DNA from: Solanum dulcamara
Taxonomy: Eukaryota; Streptophyta; Magnoliopsida; Solanales; Solanaceae
Assembly (NCBI RefSeq): GCF_947179165.1
Contig: NC_077247.1
Span: 16,909,501-16,973,500 of the forward strand
Direction of reading: 5' to 3'
Length of the DNA stretch: 64,000 nt
The notes under the pieces were generated by a model. The model made no database searches, had not been told where the DNA came from, and saw only the letters and a list, made by a program, of their open reading frames with translations. Below, piece after piece: positions 1-12,400 of this stretch (positions are counted from its first letter, which is position 1; each line of letters begins with the position of its first letter). The position numbers and the translations under genes are program-made.

Positions 1-2300
1 TCTTCCTACTTCCAAGTAGGAATTTCAATATCTTGGGCTAGACTTCCCGATCTTTGATGTTAAACTTTCACTTGTTGGCAATTTGGACATTCCGCCACAA
101 GCTTTGCTATGTCCCTTTTCAATCATCCCACCAATACACTTCCCTCAAATCTCTATACATTTTAGTGGATACTAGATGTATAGAATATTTAGAGCTATGG
201 GTTTCACTCAATATCATTTCTTTTAGACACTCAACATTAGGAACACATAACCGACCTTGGTAAAAAAATACTCCATCTCCCCTTTGTGATAAAACCTAAA
301 TCTTCTTATCAACCACCAACTTCTTCAACTCAACTAAAGTTGGATCCATATCTTGTTTTGCCTTTACATCCACTATCAATGATGATTTTGAACTATTTTG
401 AATAAGAATACAACCCTCATTAGAGCCACTCAACCTTACCCCCAAATGGGTTAATCGGTGCACATCTTTAACCAACTCCTTCTTACCATCTTCAACATGA
501 GCAACACAATTAAGAGCATCAGCAACAATATTTGCTTTACCCTAATGGTACAACACACTTATATCATAATCATTTAATAGTTCAAGCCACATTCTTTGCC
601 TAAGGTTCAAGTCCTCTTGGATTAACACATATTGCAAGCTTTTGTGGTTGATAAATATTTCAACATGCAACCCATAAAGATAGTGACGCCAAATTTTCAA
701 TGAAAAAACAACTGCCGCCAATTCAAGATCATAAGTTGGGTAGTTTCGTTCATGCACTTTTAGTTGTCTAGAGGCATATGCTATAAACTTTCCATGTCTC
801 ACCAAAACACAACCCAATCCAACTCCTGAGGCATCACAATATACAACAAACCCATTCAGACTTTCCAGTAATATCAAAATAGGAGATGACGTAAGTCGAT
901 CCTTCAATATTTGAAAACTTCTTTCACACTCATCCGACTATTGGAACTTCATCTTCTTTTGGGTCAACATAGTCAAAGGCGATGCAATAGATGAAAATCA
1001 CTCTACAAATCTTCTATAATATCTAGCCAAAGCCAAGAAACTACGAATATCTGAAGGAGACAATGGTCTAGGCCAATTCTTTACTGCCTCCATTTTCTTT
1101 GGGTCATCCATGATACCATCACCGGAAATAAAGTGACCATGAAATGCCATGGACTTCAACCAAAATTCACATTTACTAAACTTGACAAATATTGCTTATC
1201 CCTCAAAGTTTGCAACAAAATTCTCAAGTGACTCATATGCTCTTTTTCATTTCAGGAATAAATCAATATATCATTAATAAAAACCACCATAAACATATCT
1301 AAGTACGGTCTGAAAATTCAATTCATCAAGTCTATGAAAATAGAGGGAGCGTTAGTCAACCCAAATGACATAACCAAAAATTCAAAATGACCATACCTTG
1401 TTCGAAATATCATCTTAGGAATGTCACACTCCCATACTCTCAGTTGGTAATAACCGGATCGGAGATCAATTTTAAAGAAGTGACTTGCACCTTGGAATTG
1501 ATCAAACAAATCATCTATTCTTGGAATGAGAGATTTTTTTTATGGTGACATTATTCATTTGCTGGTAATCTATACACATGCGAAGTGACCCATCCTTCTT
1601 TCTAACAAACAACACGGGAGCACCCCATGGTGAAATACTTGGCCTTATGAAACCCTTATCTAACAAATCTTTCAATTATTCCTTCAACTCATTGAGTTCC
1701 GTCGGGGCCATACAGTAAAATAGAAATGGGTTGAGTGTCGAAAAGAAGATCTATACGGAAATCAATTTTCCTTTCAGGAGGAATATCGAGCAAATCATCA
1801 AAATCACATAGGGAAATTTATTTATAATGGGAAATGACTCAATAGTAGGAGATTCAGAATTTATATTCCTAACTCGCACTAGATGATAGATACCCTTAGA
1901 AATCATTTTTCGGTATTTTAGGCGCAATATGAATCGAACCCCTAAATATCGAACCATTACCCTTCCACTCAAGGATCGGCTCATTAGGAAATTTGAATTT
2001 GATCATATGGATTCTACAATCAATAAATGCATAGAAAACATGTAGACAATCCATACCAAGAATAACATCAAAATCGGTCATATCAAGTTCAACAAGATCA
2101 CAAGGAATTATTTTATGCAAGATTGACATAGGATAATTTCTATAGACTTTCTTGGCTAGAACCGAATCACCAACGGAAGTATAACCAAAAAAGGTTCTAG
2201 CAAGATTTTGAGACACACATCAAATTTTATAGCAAGGTAAGGAGTAGCAAAAGACAATGTGGCACCCGAATCAAGTAAAGTATAAACATCAAAGTCGAAG
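1..2300 (-). pseudogene. pol pseudogene: protease, RT, RNase H, start of integrase
   Basis: The protease core lies around 2290-2220 on the minus strand and keeps a LLDSGATLSF motif, with the catalytic DSG intact. The linker with DVILGMDCLH follows at 2216-1896. RT begins about 1700 and includes [16 protein letters not shown] (near 1480) and [17 protein letters not shown] (about 1400-1350). The catalytic FIDD box is changed to FIND (about 1285-1270), losing the first active-site aspartate. RNase H covers 907-542 with [15 protein letters not shown] and [18 protein letters not shown]. The linker and integrase zinc region occupy 540-1. Stops and frameshifts separate these blocks. Confidence 0.8.
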
Positions 2301-3154
2301 ACCCATAACATACAGTGACCACATCCGGAGACTTCTCAACATCTTGCCTAGTTTGGAGTGCATAGAACCTATTTTGGCATGGGTCACCACCTTGTTAATT
2401 TTCCTTGAGGACATCCTTCTCTCCCCTTGTTTGCAAAGTTAGGTCATTTAGATACCTTGTTTCCCATTTTACCACATTCAAAACAAGCACTTATACCATC
2501 TCCTTGATGAGCATAGCGGTTCCACACTCTTTCATCATCAAGTTCGACATGCCTAAAATAAACTTACTCATTTAGGCATGAAAATCGACTACCAAAGAAG
2601 GAGCATACTTGGACAACTTTATGAACTTGAGAGAATATTCTCTCACACTCATGTTACCTTACTTGAGATTGATAAACTCCAACACTTTTGTATCCCTTAA
2701 TTCAAGTGGGAAGAACGGTCAAAAAATGCAACTTTGAAATTCTCCCAACCTATGAGACCTTTTTCAACCCTTTCGGCCTTTCATTGATTGTACCACACTT
2801 GGCAATACCTTTGTGTTGGTAGGCCGCCAACTCCGCCTTCTCCTCCAAAGAAACCCCCATAATAGAAATAATCTTATACACTTCATCAACAAAGTCTTGG
2901 GGATCCTCATCTACCTTGGACCTATGAAACTCGGGAGGATTCATCCTTATAAAGTCTTCAACCCTTGAAGTCGGTGTAGACACATTTGGAGAAGCCACTA
3001 CTCCTTGGTTCACTTGAGTAGTCATGGCTTAGGCTGGCATAGAGAAAGATGTCCGAAAATCGACATGGGTAACTTGTTTAGCTAGAGGATCATTAGGAGC
3101 TTGTCCCTCATTAGAATTAACCCGTCTTTGACGTGGAGTTCCTCTTTGAGGCAT
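2301..3154 (-). pseudogene. gag pseudogene (gypsy)
   Basis: The likely start is the ATG at 3154-3152, giving MPQRGTPRQRRVN, the N-terminus seen in related copies. An in-frame stop follows about 48 codons later (near 3030). Reading resumes with MTTQVNQGVV and the conserved capsid stretch containing RMNPPEFHRSKVDEDPQDF (about 2950-2890). It then breaks near 2750 in a frame-shifted segment where the zinc-knuckle region should lie; I cannot find a complete CCHC box. Gag forms the cytoplasmic particle in which reverse transcription occurs, but this copy cannot produce it. Confidence 0.75.
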
Positions 3155-3357
3155 TTTTTGAAAAATCGCAAAGAACAATTATTAGATGGAAAAGACTTAA
3201 AGTATACTCTATCGCATGACATAGATCATGAAAGAAGTGAAGATTTCCTAAGACGTCTCATAGCCCCCTACTCATAAATGTGGCGCGCTTCACACCCATG
3301 AATAAGAATCTACTTGACGCGGCATGTTGGACTTCTTAGGACACTTTAAAATCTTGT

Positions 3358-3369
3358 GCTCTAATACCA
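3358..3369 (-). other. Primer binding site (initiator tRNA-Met type)
   Basis: The minus strand reads TGGTATTAGAGC four bases inside the LTR end. It differs by one base from TGGTATCAGAGC, the complement of the 3' end of plant initiator tRNA-Met used by most plant LTR retrotransposons. It fixes the element's orientation. Confidence 0.8.
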
Positions 3370-3373
3370 AGTT

Positions 3374-5261
3374 TGTCACGACCCAAACTAGGGCCTAGAT
3401 GTGACACGACAATTAGGATTCTCGAAGAAGCCCCAAACGCGCCTCTTAGCATATCATAAGCATACATCAGGTAAACAATTAATGAAAACTCATAAAAGTT
3501 CAAATAGACATAGCATATCTAGATAGAATCAAGACAACATAAACTTCTTACACATATGCCCAACATGCCTCTACATGACTACATAGGCAAGGACTAGGAC
3601 ATGTTCCTTGCTCATCCTCAAGAAAGTAATAACATGACATAGGTTAGTCACAAAACATCAACATAGTCTAGAAATGACAATAAAAAGGAAGAATGACTCA
3701 GTTTGCACTCGAAGCATGAGGACTCACCACAAACTCTTTAAATGGATCACCAACTAACCACAAGAATAAGATGGAGCGTCCGTCCTTACATTGTGATATA
3801 ATATAGGCAATAAAGTATGCATTAGTACGTTTGAATATACTAAGTACGTAGGCAATGCAATGCATAATTAAAACCATGTTGTGCAAATGATCATTTCAAA
3901 TAACATGATAAGAGAAGTAGTGAAATCATAACTAGGCATAGCAAAGTCAAAGGACTTTAAATCATAAGAGTGTCATATCAAAATAAAGGATATGAGTTAT
4001 CTTGTAAAACATCATAACATCATAAGGACCATACATATGTGGGAGATAATCATAACTGACAATAAGACCATGCGAGCTATTACATGAAATCCCGATGTAA
4101 CTCCCACGTCGAGGAAGATAGAGACTACTTTTCAAGGTAGACTTCATATCATTATCACCATTAGGTGCTATATGTGAATCCACTAGCTAGTTCATATTGG
4201 CAAACCTACGGTGGCAATGCAGTTTAAGGGACTTAGAGGTTGCTACTATGGCTTAGGTCGAGCCTCCACCTCAAAGTTCTCTCGGTTCTAAGTCAACATT
4301 CCACGGAATACATATCATATCATAAATCATACAATACATATCATATCATAAATCATAAGCTTTTCATAATCATATTTCATAAAATCGTTCATAGGAATAA
4401 CTCATTATCATGTGATTCATGTAATGTGGGTGTAGGCCTTCCATCATTACGAATCCTTTTTCATAAAAACATCATTAGGGTCTTAAGTCTCCCTCATTAT
4501 AGTACCCATAATCCATATCATGAACTCTAAAGATCAATGTAATAAAATTCATAGAAAAACTCTTCAATTTCATGCAATAATCATTAATTTGTATTGAAAT
4601 AGGATCATAATCATAATTGAAAATCATAATTCATGCTATTGGAATAGGGATCATAAACTCATAAAAATACATACTTGAATTTGGATAAAAAGATGAGAAA
4701 TTGGTTGGACTCCATGGGTGAAAGTACCTAGGATGAAATACCCACATACCTTGAGTGAGAAAACCAAAAAAGTTTGAGAAAACTTGGACGTTCAATGGAG
4801 AGCTTAAGAGAATTCTTTGAGGATCTTGAATGGAGTCTTTGAGAACTTTTGTAGAGAAAGAATTATTTGAATATGTGAATTGTAGAAGAATAAAGGAAAT
4901 TATAAGTTTAGGTTAGTTTATAAAGCTGAATTAGGTACTAAAAACGAATAGGTTCATTAACTAATAGTTAGGAAAATGTCCAAAGTGTCCCCACTTAAAA
5001 ACTGAATTCAGGCGGAAAACCTAAACCAAGTCCGCGACGCAGACTTATTCCTCGATAGGCCAATTTTGAGCGAATGAGATTTTAACTTGAGGAAAATTTA
5101 CACCATGGGGGAGCGGACCTGTCGTGTACCCTACTGTTTGTGCTATTTCTTGAAAAAAATTATCTTCTGAAATACGGGTCCTAAAAATCCACCGATGTCA
5201 TTTTTGCAATGCTTAATCTTATTATATCATATTCCAACCTTCAAATGCCCGGGGTATTACA
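3374..5261 (-). repeat. 5' LTR of the left-edge gypsy element
   Basis: On the minus strand the repeat opens with TGTAATACCCCGGGC at 5261 and closes with GTCGTGACA at 3374, the usual TG...CA termini. The closing end is followed by a tRNA-Met-type primer binding site. Length is 1888 bp. A closely related minus-orientation LTR lies at 46107-48218 and a truncated one at 55066-56264. The flank at 5262-5266 (tctac) would be one copy of the target duplication; its partner is outside the window. Confidence 0.85.
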
Positions 5262-5384
5262 TCTACGAAATTTATAAGACTTTAAAAATTATTTTTTTTC
5301 AAAGTCAAAATTAGTGCATATTTTATTATGGTTCATTTATAGTTTAATTATTTCATAGAAAATATCTTATTGTTTGTTCATAAA

Positions 5385-6000
5385 AGGGTCAAAATGCCCT
5401 TAAACTATGTGAAATGAACAAAAATGCTCTTCATTTATAGTTTGGTCTAAAAATGCCCCTATTGATACTAAATGGGTCAAAAATGTCATTTTTTTGAATA
5501 AATATATTATTTCTTTTCTTTTTAAACACATTTTATTATGAATAAAAATATTACTTTTAAAGAATTCTATTCTTATTTTCTTTCTTTTAAAATCACTTTA
5601 CCTAATAAAAATGCAAAAAATAATTTTTTACTTCTTAATCTCATTTTATCAATCAAAATAGAATTATTTCATGTACCATTTTAACAGATAATATATGTCT
5701 TATATAAGATTATAGCAAATCCATTTTTATGTAGATAACGATAAAAAAATAATTGTAGTAAAATAAAAAATTGAATTGAAGTAGGATAAACATTTGATAG
5801 TAAAAAAATATAATTAGAAAAAGAATGTGTTTAAAAATAAAATAAAAAAATTATTTATTTGAAATATGACATTTTGGACCCATTAAATAACAATAAAGAT
5901 TTTTTTGCATCAAATTATTGAAGACAAGAACATTTTTGGACTAAATTAGAAACGTAAGACATTTTTATTTATTTCACATAATTTAAAGGCATTTTGACCA
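5385..6000. mobile_element. MITE-like element with about 30-bp terminal inverted repeats
   Basis: The left end (5385 onward) reads gggtcaaaatgcccttaaac. The right end (about 5965-6000), reverse-complemented, reads tggtcaaaatgcctttaaat. Both continue into a matching tatgtgaaat block. A second inverted layer lies inside: a 'taaatgggtcaaaaatgtca' stretch near 5470-5490 is mirrored by 'tgacattttggacccatta' near 5866-5885. There is no ORF, the core is very AT-rich, and length is about 615 bp. This is the structure of a non-autonomous foldback DNA transposon. I could not settle a target-site duplication, so the superfamily is open. Confidence 0.65.
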
Positions 6001-6259
6001 TTTTGCGTTGTTTGTTACAGTAATGATATATTTTGTAGTTGTAAATTGATATGGATATACATTGCTATGCTCTCGCCCCAATTCTTTTTAGAATAATACA
6101 TGATTTTGAAAGCTTATATTTCTTTATGATTAAATTTGATTGTGCATCAAATTTTTCTGTAAGGAACCTTTGTGAGGAACTTTCACAAATTATTTTTCAA
6201 ATATTCTTTGTATCAACATTTTAACAGTTAAAGTCTTGAAAATAACCTTTGACAGAAAT

Positions 6260-6361
6260 ACAAGATAAACTGCGTACAATAGATCCTTGTGGTCGGGCCC
6301 TTCTTTGAATGCTGTGCATAGCGGGAGCTACGGCCCTTTTATATATATATATATATATATA
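6260..6361 (+). mobile_element. SINE remnant with (AT)n tail
   Basis: The stretch from ctgcgtacaatagatcc through gtgcatagcgggagct resembles the 3' body of a common solanaceous SINE (recognised from memory, not aligned). It runs directly into about ten AT dinucleotides at 6341-6361. The 5' SINE half with pol III boxes is not visible. It lies about 120 bp upstream of the HMGB start codon. Confidence 0.5.
6341..6361. repeat. (AT)n microsatellite
   Basis: About ten perfect AT dinucleotides lie 117 bp upstream of the HMGB ATG, probably as the SINE tail. A TATA-like gatataaac follows at 6377-6385. Either could contribute to the core promoter, but no start site can be read from sequence alone. Confidence 0.8.
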
Positions 6362-6376
6362 TTAACTTTTTTTTTT

Positions 6377-6385
6377 GATATAAAC
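6377..6385 (+). promoter_or_regulatory. Possible TATA element of the HMGB gene
   Basis: gatataaac lies about 95 bp before the ATG at 6478, which would allow a short 5' UTR of roughly 60-70 nt. This rests on position and motif only. The region is AT-rich and similar matches will occur by chance. Confidence 0.25.
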
Positions 6386-6477
6386 GTAGAATGTACCTAT
6401 TGAGAAGCTAGTAATACAAAAAGGCTTTGCAAGTTCCTGGGAAGAGTGAGAGGTTTGCCCCTGGGTAAAAAAAGAAA

Positions 6478-9400
6478 ATGGCAAAGAAAGCTTCATCAAA
6501 GTCTCGAAACTCTGCTTCTGCTTCAACTTCAATTTCACCCTCTAGCAAAAGCTCCATGACAGCAACCAAAAGGTAAGAAAATAATGGAGAAAATACGTTC
6601 TTTATAACGAATTTTAGGTTATTTTTGCTCTTTCTTTTGTCGTTCTCACTCCCCATTTCTTTTCTTGACAAATTGCAGTCAAATGGTGCTGAGGGTAAAA
6701 TCAGCCGAGAAAGTAAAGGCAGCTGGAGTGAAGCAGAGTAAACCCACATCAGGGAAGAAACTCAGGGCCACTTCCAAGAAGAAGACTGCAAAAACAGATG
6801 CAAAGAAGCCTAAGAAGCCCCCAACTGCCTTCTTCTATTTCTTGTATGTACCTTTTACTGAGATATCTTTGTTTTTTCCTTACAATCATATTTTATTTTT
6901 CTATTTAGGGTTCTTTCTTTTCTTTGATGTATAAAATCATATTAATACTAGTCCACGATATTATTAACTTTGTTTATGTGATCATTTTATATAAATTAGT
7001 CCTTATATAAATATAAATAAAAGAATGAAAATAGACACTTTTCTCAATATTGGTCACTCCTCAATTTTTTCTAAAGATAATCTAAATAAAAATTAAAATA
7101 AATGAAAAGATGCAGGAACCATGAACTGCAAATCTCCCAGCATAGTTGGATAAACATAATATTCTTTATTGATAATATGGAGTTTCTACGAATAAATGAT
7201 ACAATGGGAAAAATAAAAAGTTTTACAACAAACGACACCAAAAACTTCACATGCTAGAAATAAAATGCAGGTTACATTTTCACTGCCTACTTCAGAGAAA
7301 ATACAAATTGTATGTCCAAGAGTCAGGGTTTGCCGTGAATGAAGATCCCTTAACTTGAATGGATTGCATAACCTGACAAAGTGAGTTTTTTCCTGCCATT
7401 ATTATTAAACCATTTAGGAACAAGAAAATGCACCATCAACTTGAAGAAATTAGGGGTTCTTTGGGACTCAATGGGTAAAGAGGGACCCATTGATGAAGTT
7501 CCCACATACCTTGAGTAGAAAGCTTGGATCAATTCCTCCAATAGAAACTTGAAGACTTGAGCCCTAGTTCTTGCCATGGGAGGAAACTTGAGAGAGGAGA
7601 AATCTATTTTGGGGTGGAATTTAAGAGACTGAGAGGTTAGGCTGATAGAAACCCCTAAATCGCACTTAAAATAACTCAAAAAAACATAGTATAAGGGTTA
7701 AAAAGAATGGGAAAAGACTAAAAGCCTCTTGAGTAAAAACTGCTGGATGGCATTTACGAACGACTTATACGGACCGTACAAAGGTATAGGGACCATGAAA
7801 GGGTCCGTAGCAGTCAAAGTGAAATTTCTGGATTTCTGAAGTTCAACTTTACTGACCATACGACTCGTACGCTTATCTGTAAAGACTGAATTGCTTGAGT
7901 TCTAAAGGTTGACTTTTACTGGAGCCTATACGGGTGGTACAAGTGCCCGTTAAAGGCAAGAATTTCTGGGCTACTGAGGTGTTGTTCTACGGATTGATGT
8001 ACGGTCCGTGAAAGCTTCCACGGTCCGTAGAAGGGTTCGTGAACTCTTGGTCAAAATGTTCCAATTCTGAACTCTGGTCTACGGTTCCCACCATGGGCTG
8101 TGGTTCCTTTTATGGTCTGTAAAAACCCAAAATTGTAGACTTAAGCAACTTTCTGCACTTTCCAACTTTATCTGAGTTAGGCACTTTTGAGGTGTTACAT
8201 GCTCACACTCTTCCCATTCAATCCAATGTTCCCTTGCATTTTTGGGGCGATCCAGTTCTCATGTCTTGTTATTTAAATAATCGGATAACCTCATCTTCTA
8301 TTCAAAACCAAATTCCTTATTCAGTATTATTTCCTCAACCACCTATGTACTCTTTCCCCCTCGATTCTTTGGGAGCACATGCTTTGTTCCTAACTTATTC
8401 CTCGGGAAAGATAAATTAGCTCCTTCTACTCTCAATGTGTCTTTCTTGGTTATTCTCAAGTTCAAAAGAGGTATCATTACTATTCACTTGATCTTCGACG
8501 GTTACCTTATGTTAGTTGATGCCACATTTTTGGAGTCTAGACCTTACTTTACATCTTTTGATCATCTTGAGATCTCTAAGGTCTTACCTATACCAACTTT
8601 TGAGGAATCTGTGGTTACTTCTACATCTCTGGCCACAATGCCACCACTCCTGGCTTATCATTGTCGTTCACATCCAACATTAGGCCCAGATGATTCACAT
8701 TTGCGCTGGATCCTACACCTACTTTGAACTTGTCTCCTCTGAGTCAACCGACTGCACTTCGATAAGGTATACGGTCCATCCATAATACTGATCCCCACTA
8801 AACCTTTTGAAGTTATCATCTTTTACCATCACCCTGTTATGCCTTTGTATTATTTTCGCCCACTGTTTTCATTTGTAAGTCTGCAGGTGAAGCATTTCTC
8901 ATTCAAGATGCGACAGTTATGATTGACCAGTTGTCTTTATTACATGTGAGTGGTCCTTGGGAACTTGTTCCTCTTCATTCAGGTAAATCTACTATTGGTT
9001 GTCATTTAGTTTATGTAGTCAAAGTTGTTCCGGACAACAAGTTGATCGGCTTATGGCCCGTCTTGTTGCCAGGGGGTATATTAAGATATTTGGTCTTGAT
9101 TAAAGTGACACTTTCTCTCTTGTGACTAATAAAGCATTTGTTCACCTTTTTCTATCCATTGCTGCTATTCGCCATTGTCCTCTTTATCAGCTGGAATTAA
9201 GAATGCTTTTATCATGATAATCTTGAGGAAGAAGTCTATATGGAGCAAACTGCCTAGTTTTGTTGCTCAAGGAAAGTCTAGTAGCTTGTATGTTGATTGC
9301 GGCGATCACTCTATGGTCTGAAACAATCTCCTTGAGCCTATTTGGGAAGTTCAACACACTGATTCTGGAGTTTGGCATTACTTGTAGTGAAATTGATCAC

Positions 9401-12400
9401 TCGGTGTTCTATCAGCATGACTTGTATGTGGGAAAAAAAGGCTGAAACCATCAACCACTGCTGCTAGGGAAAAGTTCTACAATCGTCCACAAGCCCCTCA
9501 AGAAGCAGAAGAAAATTGATCACTCCTTATCAGAAGGCTTTGGATAGACCCTTCCTTTCTCAAAGCCAAGAAAGCTTGCCACTGACCCCGATTTGGTTGC
9601 AGCCTTAGGGGAGTACCCAAAACTAAGAGCGAGTGGTGGTTAGGTCAGGATTACACCGCGAGGATCTCCATAGGAGGCTTTCTTTTCAAAAAAGGAGCTC
9701 TTATGAAGGAAAAGAAAAGAAGAAGGAAAAGAAAAAAGAGAAAAAGAAAGAGAAGAAAAAAGCTAAGACAAGTCCAAGCTTTCTATCCCAAAGGCTGTCC
9801 TAGTACCTTCTTCAGTAGAAGTGTTATCTACAGCCTTTCTGATTATGCCCATATTTAAGGTTCTCCATTTGTCCCTGGGTAGAAAGAGATATGCCCTCAT
9901 CCCGAGTCCCTTGTCTCTAGAGAGGTTAGGGAAGAGATGAGGGGAACTTCTACTCCAGACCTCCTTGACGAGGCCAACTATCTTCTTGCTTGAATATGTT
10001 CTCTCTTCCCCCCTCCCCTTGTTTTTTAAACTCTTGTTCTCTTAGGTTCAAATCTTCATCTTAGAGATCATCCCATGACTTGTGCTGGACAAAGGTCTAT
10101 GGCTTATGAGTTGGACCAGCTGAAGAAGAGGGTTGTTTCTTTGGAGAACGGTCATTGGAACACAGTGGTTCAATTTTCCCAAGAATGAGGCATTTTGATT
10201 CAGAACAATGAACTACCATCATCCAAGCTAGTAGAGCTTCGGGCCAAAGTAGACAAATGCTCAGAGGAACTTGAAGCCTTTGTTTAGAAGGAGAAAGATG
10301 CCACTAAGGAAATTTCTACTCCGAAAGGTATTTTGGAGGAACAGATCGGTAAGGCAAAGTGTGCAAAGACTGAACTAGCTACCCTTAAGGCAAAGATGGT
10401 CTCCCTTTGGTTGGCCGTGGCGAAAGTGGGTTCTTTGTCAGGAAAAGTTGATCAAGGTTCTTAAAGAGAGTAGGGCCAAGGGTGCTCATGTGAGAGTGTT
10501 TCTAGGATCAAAAAGCCTATGAGGTTTGGGATCTTGGCTTCGACTTCTGGAGAGAGTTAGAGCCAATCCATCTATCATTGAGAGGGAAATGCAACTGATT
10601 CGATTGGTAGTTGATGAGCGGAAGGTCTCAGAATTAACTCCGTCGCAACTTGCTTCTTATTCTGAGGAAGAATACTTAGATGAAAGTGATAGAGGGAGTG
10701 ACAAAGACTTCAAAGATAATGGCCCGTCTAGGGTCAACCTTCCCCTACGACTTCGGTGTACAGAGCTTCTTAACGCCTACTCTTCTCTATTTTTTGCTTC
10801 TTTCTGTAACTTGTTTTTTGGGTTTTATTTTTGCCTATTTTGTGAATGGAAGATTTTACTTTTGAGGCTATAGCACTCTTTATTGTTTCATTGTTTATGT
10901 ACTCCCTTTTGTTGACATGTGTTTTTTGATCTACTAGCGCTTCCAGGATTTCGTCTAGTTTGCTTTAGTAAACCTGGGACCCTTTTGTGTAGGCTTTTCA
11001 TCCTCTTTTGATTCTTAGGTGCTGGAAGTCTGCGTCGAAGTAGTATCATCTAAAGTTCGGAGTCTTATTCGTCCGATTTTAGTAATCGCCGAAGGTTAGC
11101 TATCAACTGATTTTCTTTTATTGTGATACTCCTTTAATAGCTATTCGTCCCTATATTTTTGGGACATTCGTACTTTTCTCCGATTTTGAGGAGTTTTTCT
11201 TTTCCCTAATGCGTCTATTCAAGTTAGGGCAATTTTCATGGAATTGGTGCTTATAAGTCAGGACATCTCCAAACTCACTTTTGACAACGTTTTATAACTC
11301 TTCTTTCCTTTATATTGCTTACAACTTGTGCCTGTGTTGCCATTCTAAGAGGTCAACCTAGGGCCTTTACATTGTAGATATGCAAAACATTTAAATATTG
11401 CAAGTTACATCTAAATTCTTTGGGACTTGTTACGTACTCCTAGTCCTTTGGCCAAAGTGGCCCTTTTATCTCTCGACCATCCTTGGTGCTTCCATCACTC
11501 CTCGACATGTGCTGCTGGTACATATGGTGTTTGAGGTGTTACCTTCGAAGATTTTGTCGAATCCTTAATACACTTGTTGCTTACCACATTAAAAATCTTG
11601 CTAGAAAAAATGATCGAGACAAACTGGATGAAGGGAAAAAGAGTGTAGCGTGTATCATTTTTAGGATCCTTGTCTTTTCTGAATCGTGTTCAACAATAGT
11701 ACCTGCTTAGGTGACTGATGTTCCAGCTGCTTTGTGAACGTTTGCCATCCATGTCAGTCAGTTGGTAAGCCCCCTTTTCGACTATGGCAACCACCTTATA
11801 CAAACCTTCACAGTTTGGATTCATCGTCCTTGCACCTGGATCTTGTGTTGAGAGTTACTCTTCAGAGGTCTAGATCTCCAATTTTGAAATGACGGAGTTT
11901 CGTTTGCTTGTTGTAATACCTTTCGATCCTTTTCTTTTGAGCCACCATTCGTACTAAGCGACCTCTCGATGCTGATCTAACAAATTTAGACAACCCAACA
12001 TAGCTTCATTGTTATCCGCTTCATTAGACCATTCAAATTAGAGACTCGGTTCACTGACTTCCATAAGTATCAACGCTTTAGCACCGTAAACTAGCGAGAA
12101 AGGGGTCTCGCTGGTGCTAGTCTTTACGGTCGTTTGATATGCCCACAGAACACCAGACAGTTCTTCGGTCCAGTTTCCTTTTGCATCCTTCAATCTCGTT
12201 TTGAGGCTTGCCATCACTATCTTGTTGGTAGACTTGGCTTGTCCATTCGCATTAGGGTGATAGAGCGACGACATGATCCTCTTAATTTGCAACTTGTGTA
12301 GGATGTTAGTCACCTTTGCCCTAATGAACAGTGGTTCGTTGTCACAGGTGATTTCCTTGGTATTGAAGTGACATATTATGTTATCCCAGATGCAATCAAT

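Larger units (their letters stand above)
1..5261 (-). mobile_element. Degenerate Ty3/gypsy LTR retrotransposon, 5' two-thirds
   Basis: The order on the minus strand is LTR (5261-3374), primer binding site, gag (from 3154), protease, reverse transcriptase, RNase H and the start of integrase. The element continues past the left edge of the window, so the rest of integrase and any 3' LTR are not visible. Because a primer binding site lies on the internal side of the LTR and no polypurine tract lies outside it, this is the 5' LTR. Reading frames are broken repeatedly, so the element cannot encode its own proteins. Its sequence is close to the plus-strand elements at 26736-30575 and 57055-64000, which points to one or a few related families. 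Confidence 0.9.

Noticed and set aside
1..24. cctacttccaagtagg palindrome at the window start, resembling the 43861 array unit
   Set aside because: It falls in the integrase start of the left-edge element, where the conserved 'TWKWE'-type codons give cttggaagt; the match to the LTR palindrome is chance.
54..263. 69-residue plus-strand open frame
   Set aside because: It is the antisense shadow of the minus-strand integrase zinc region.
6408..6749. 113-residue minus-strand open frame over HMGB exons 1 and 2
   Set aside because: It is antisense to real exons and has no family motif; low-complexity Glu/Ala runs come from the reverse of Ser/Lys codons.
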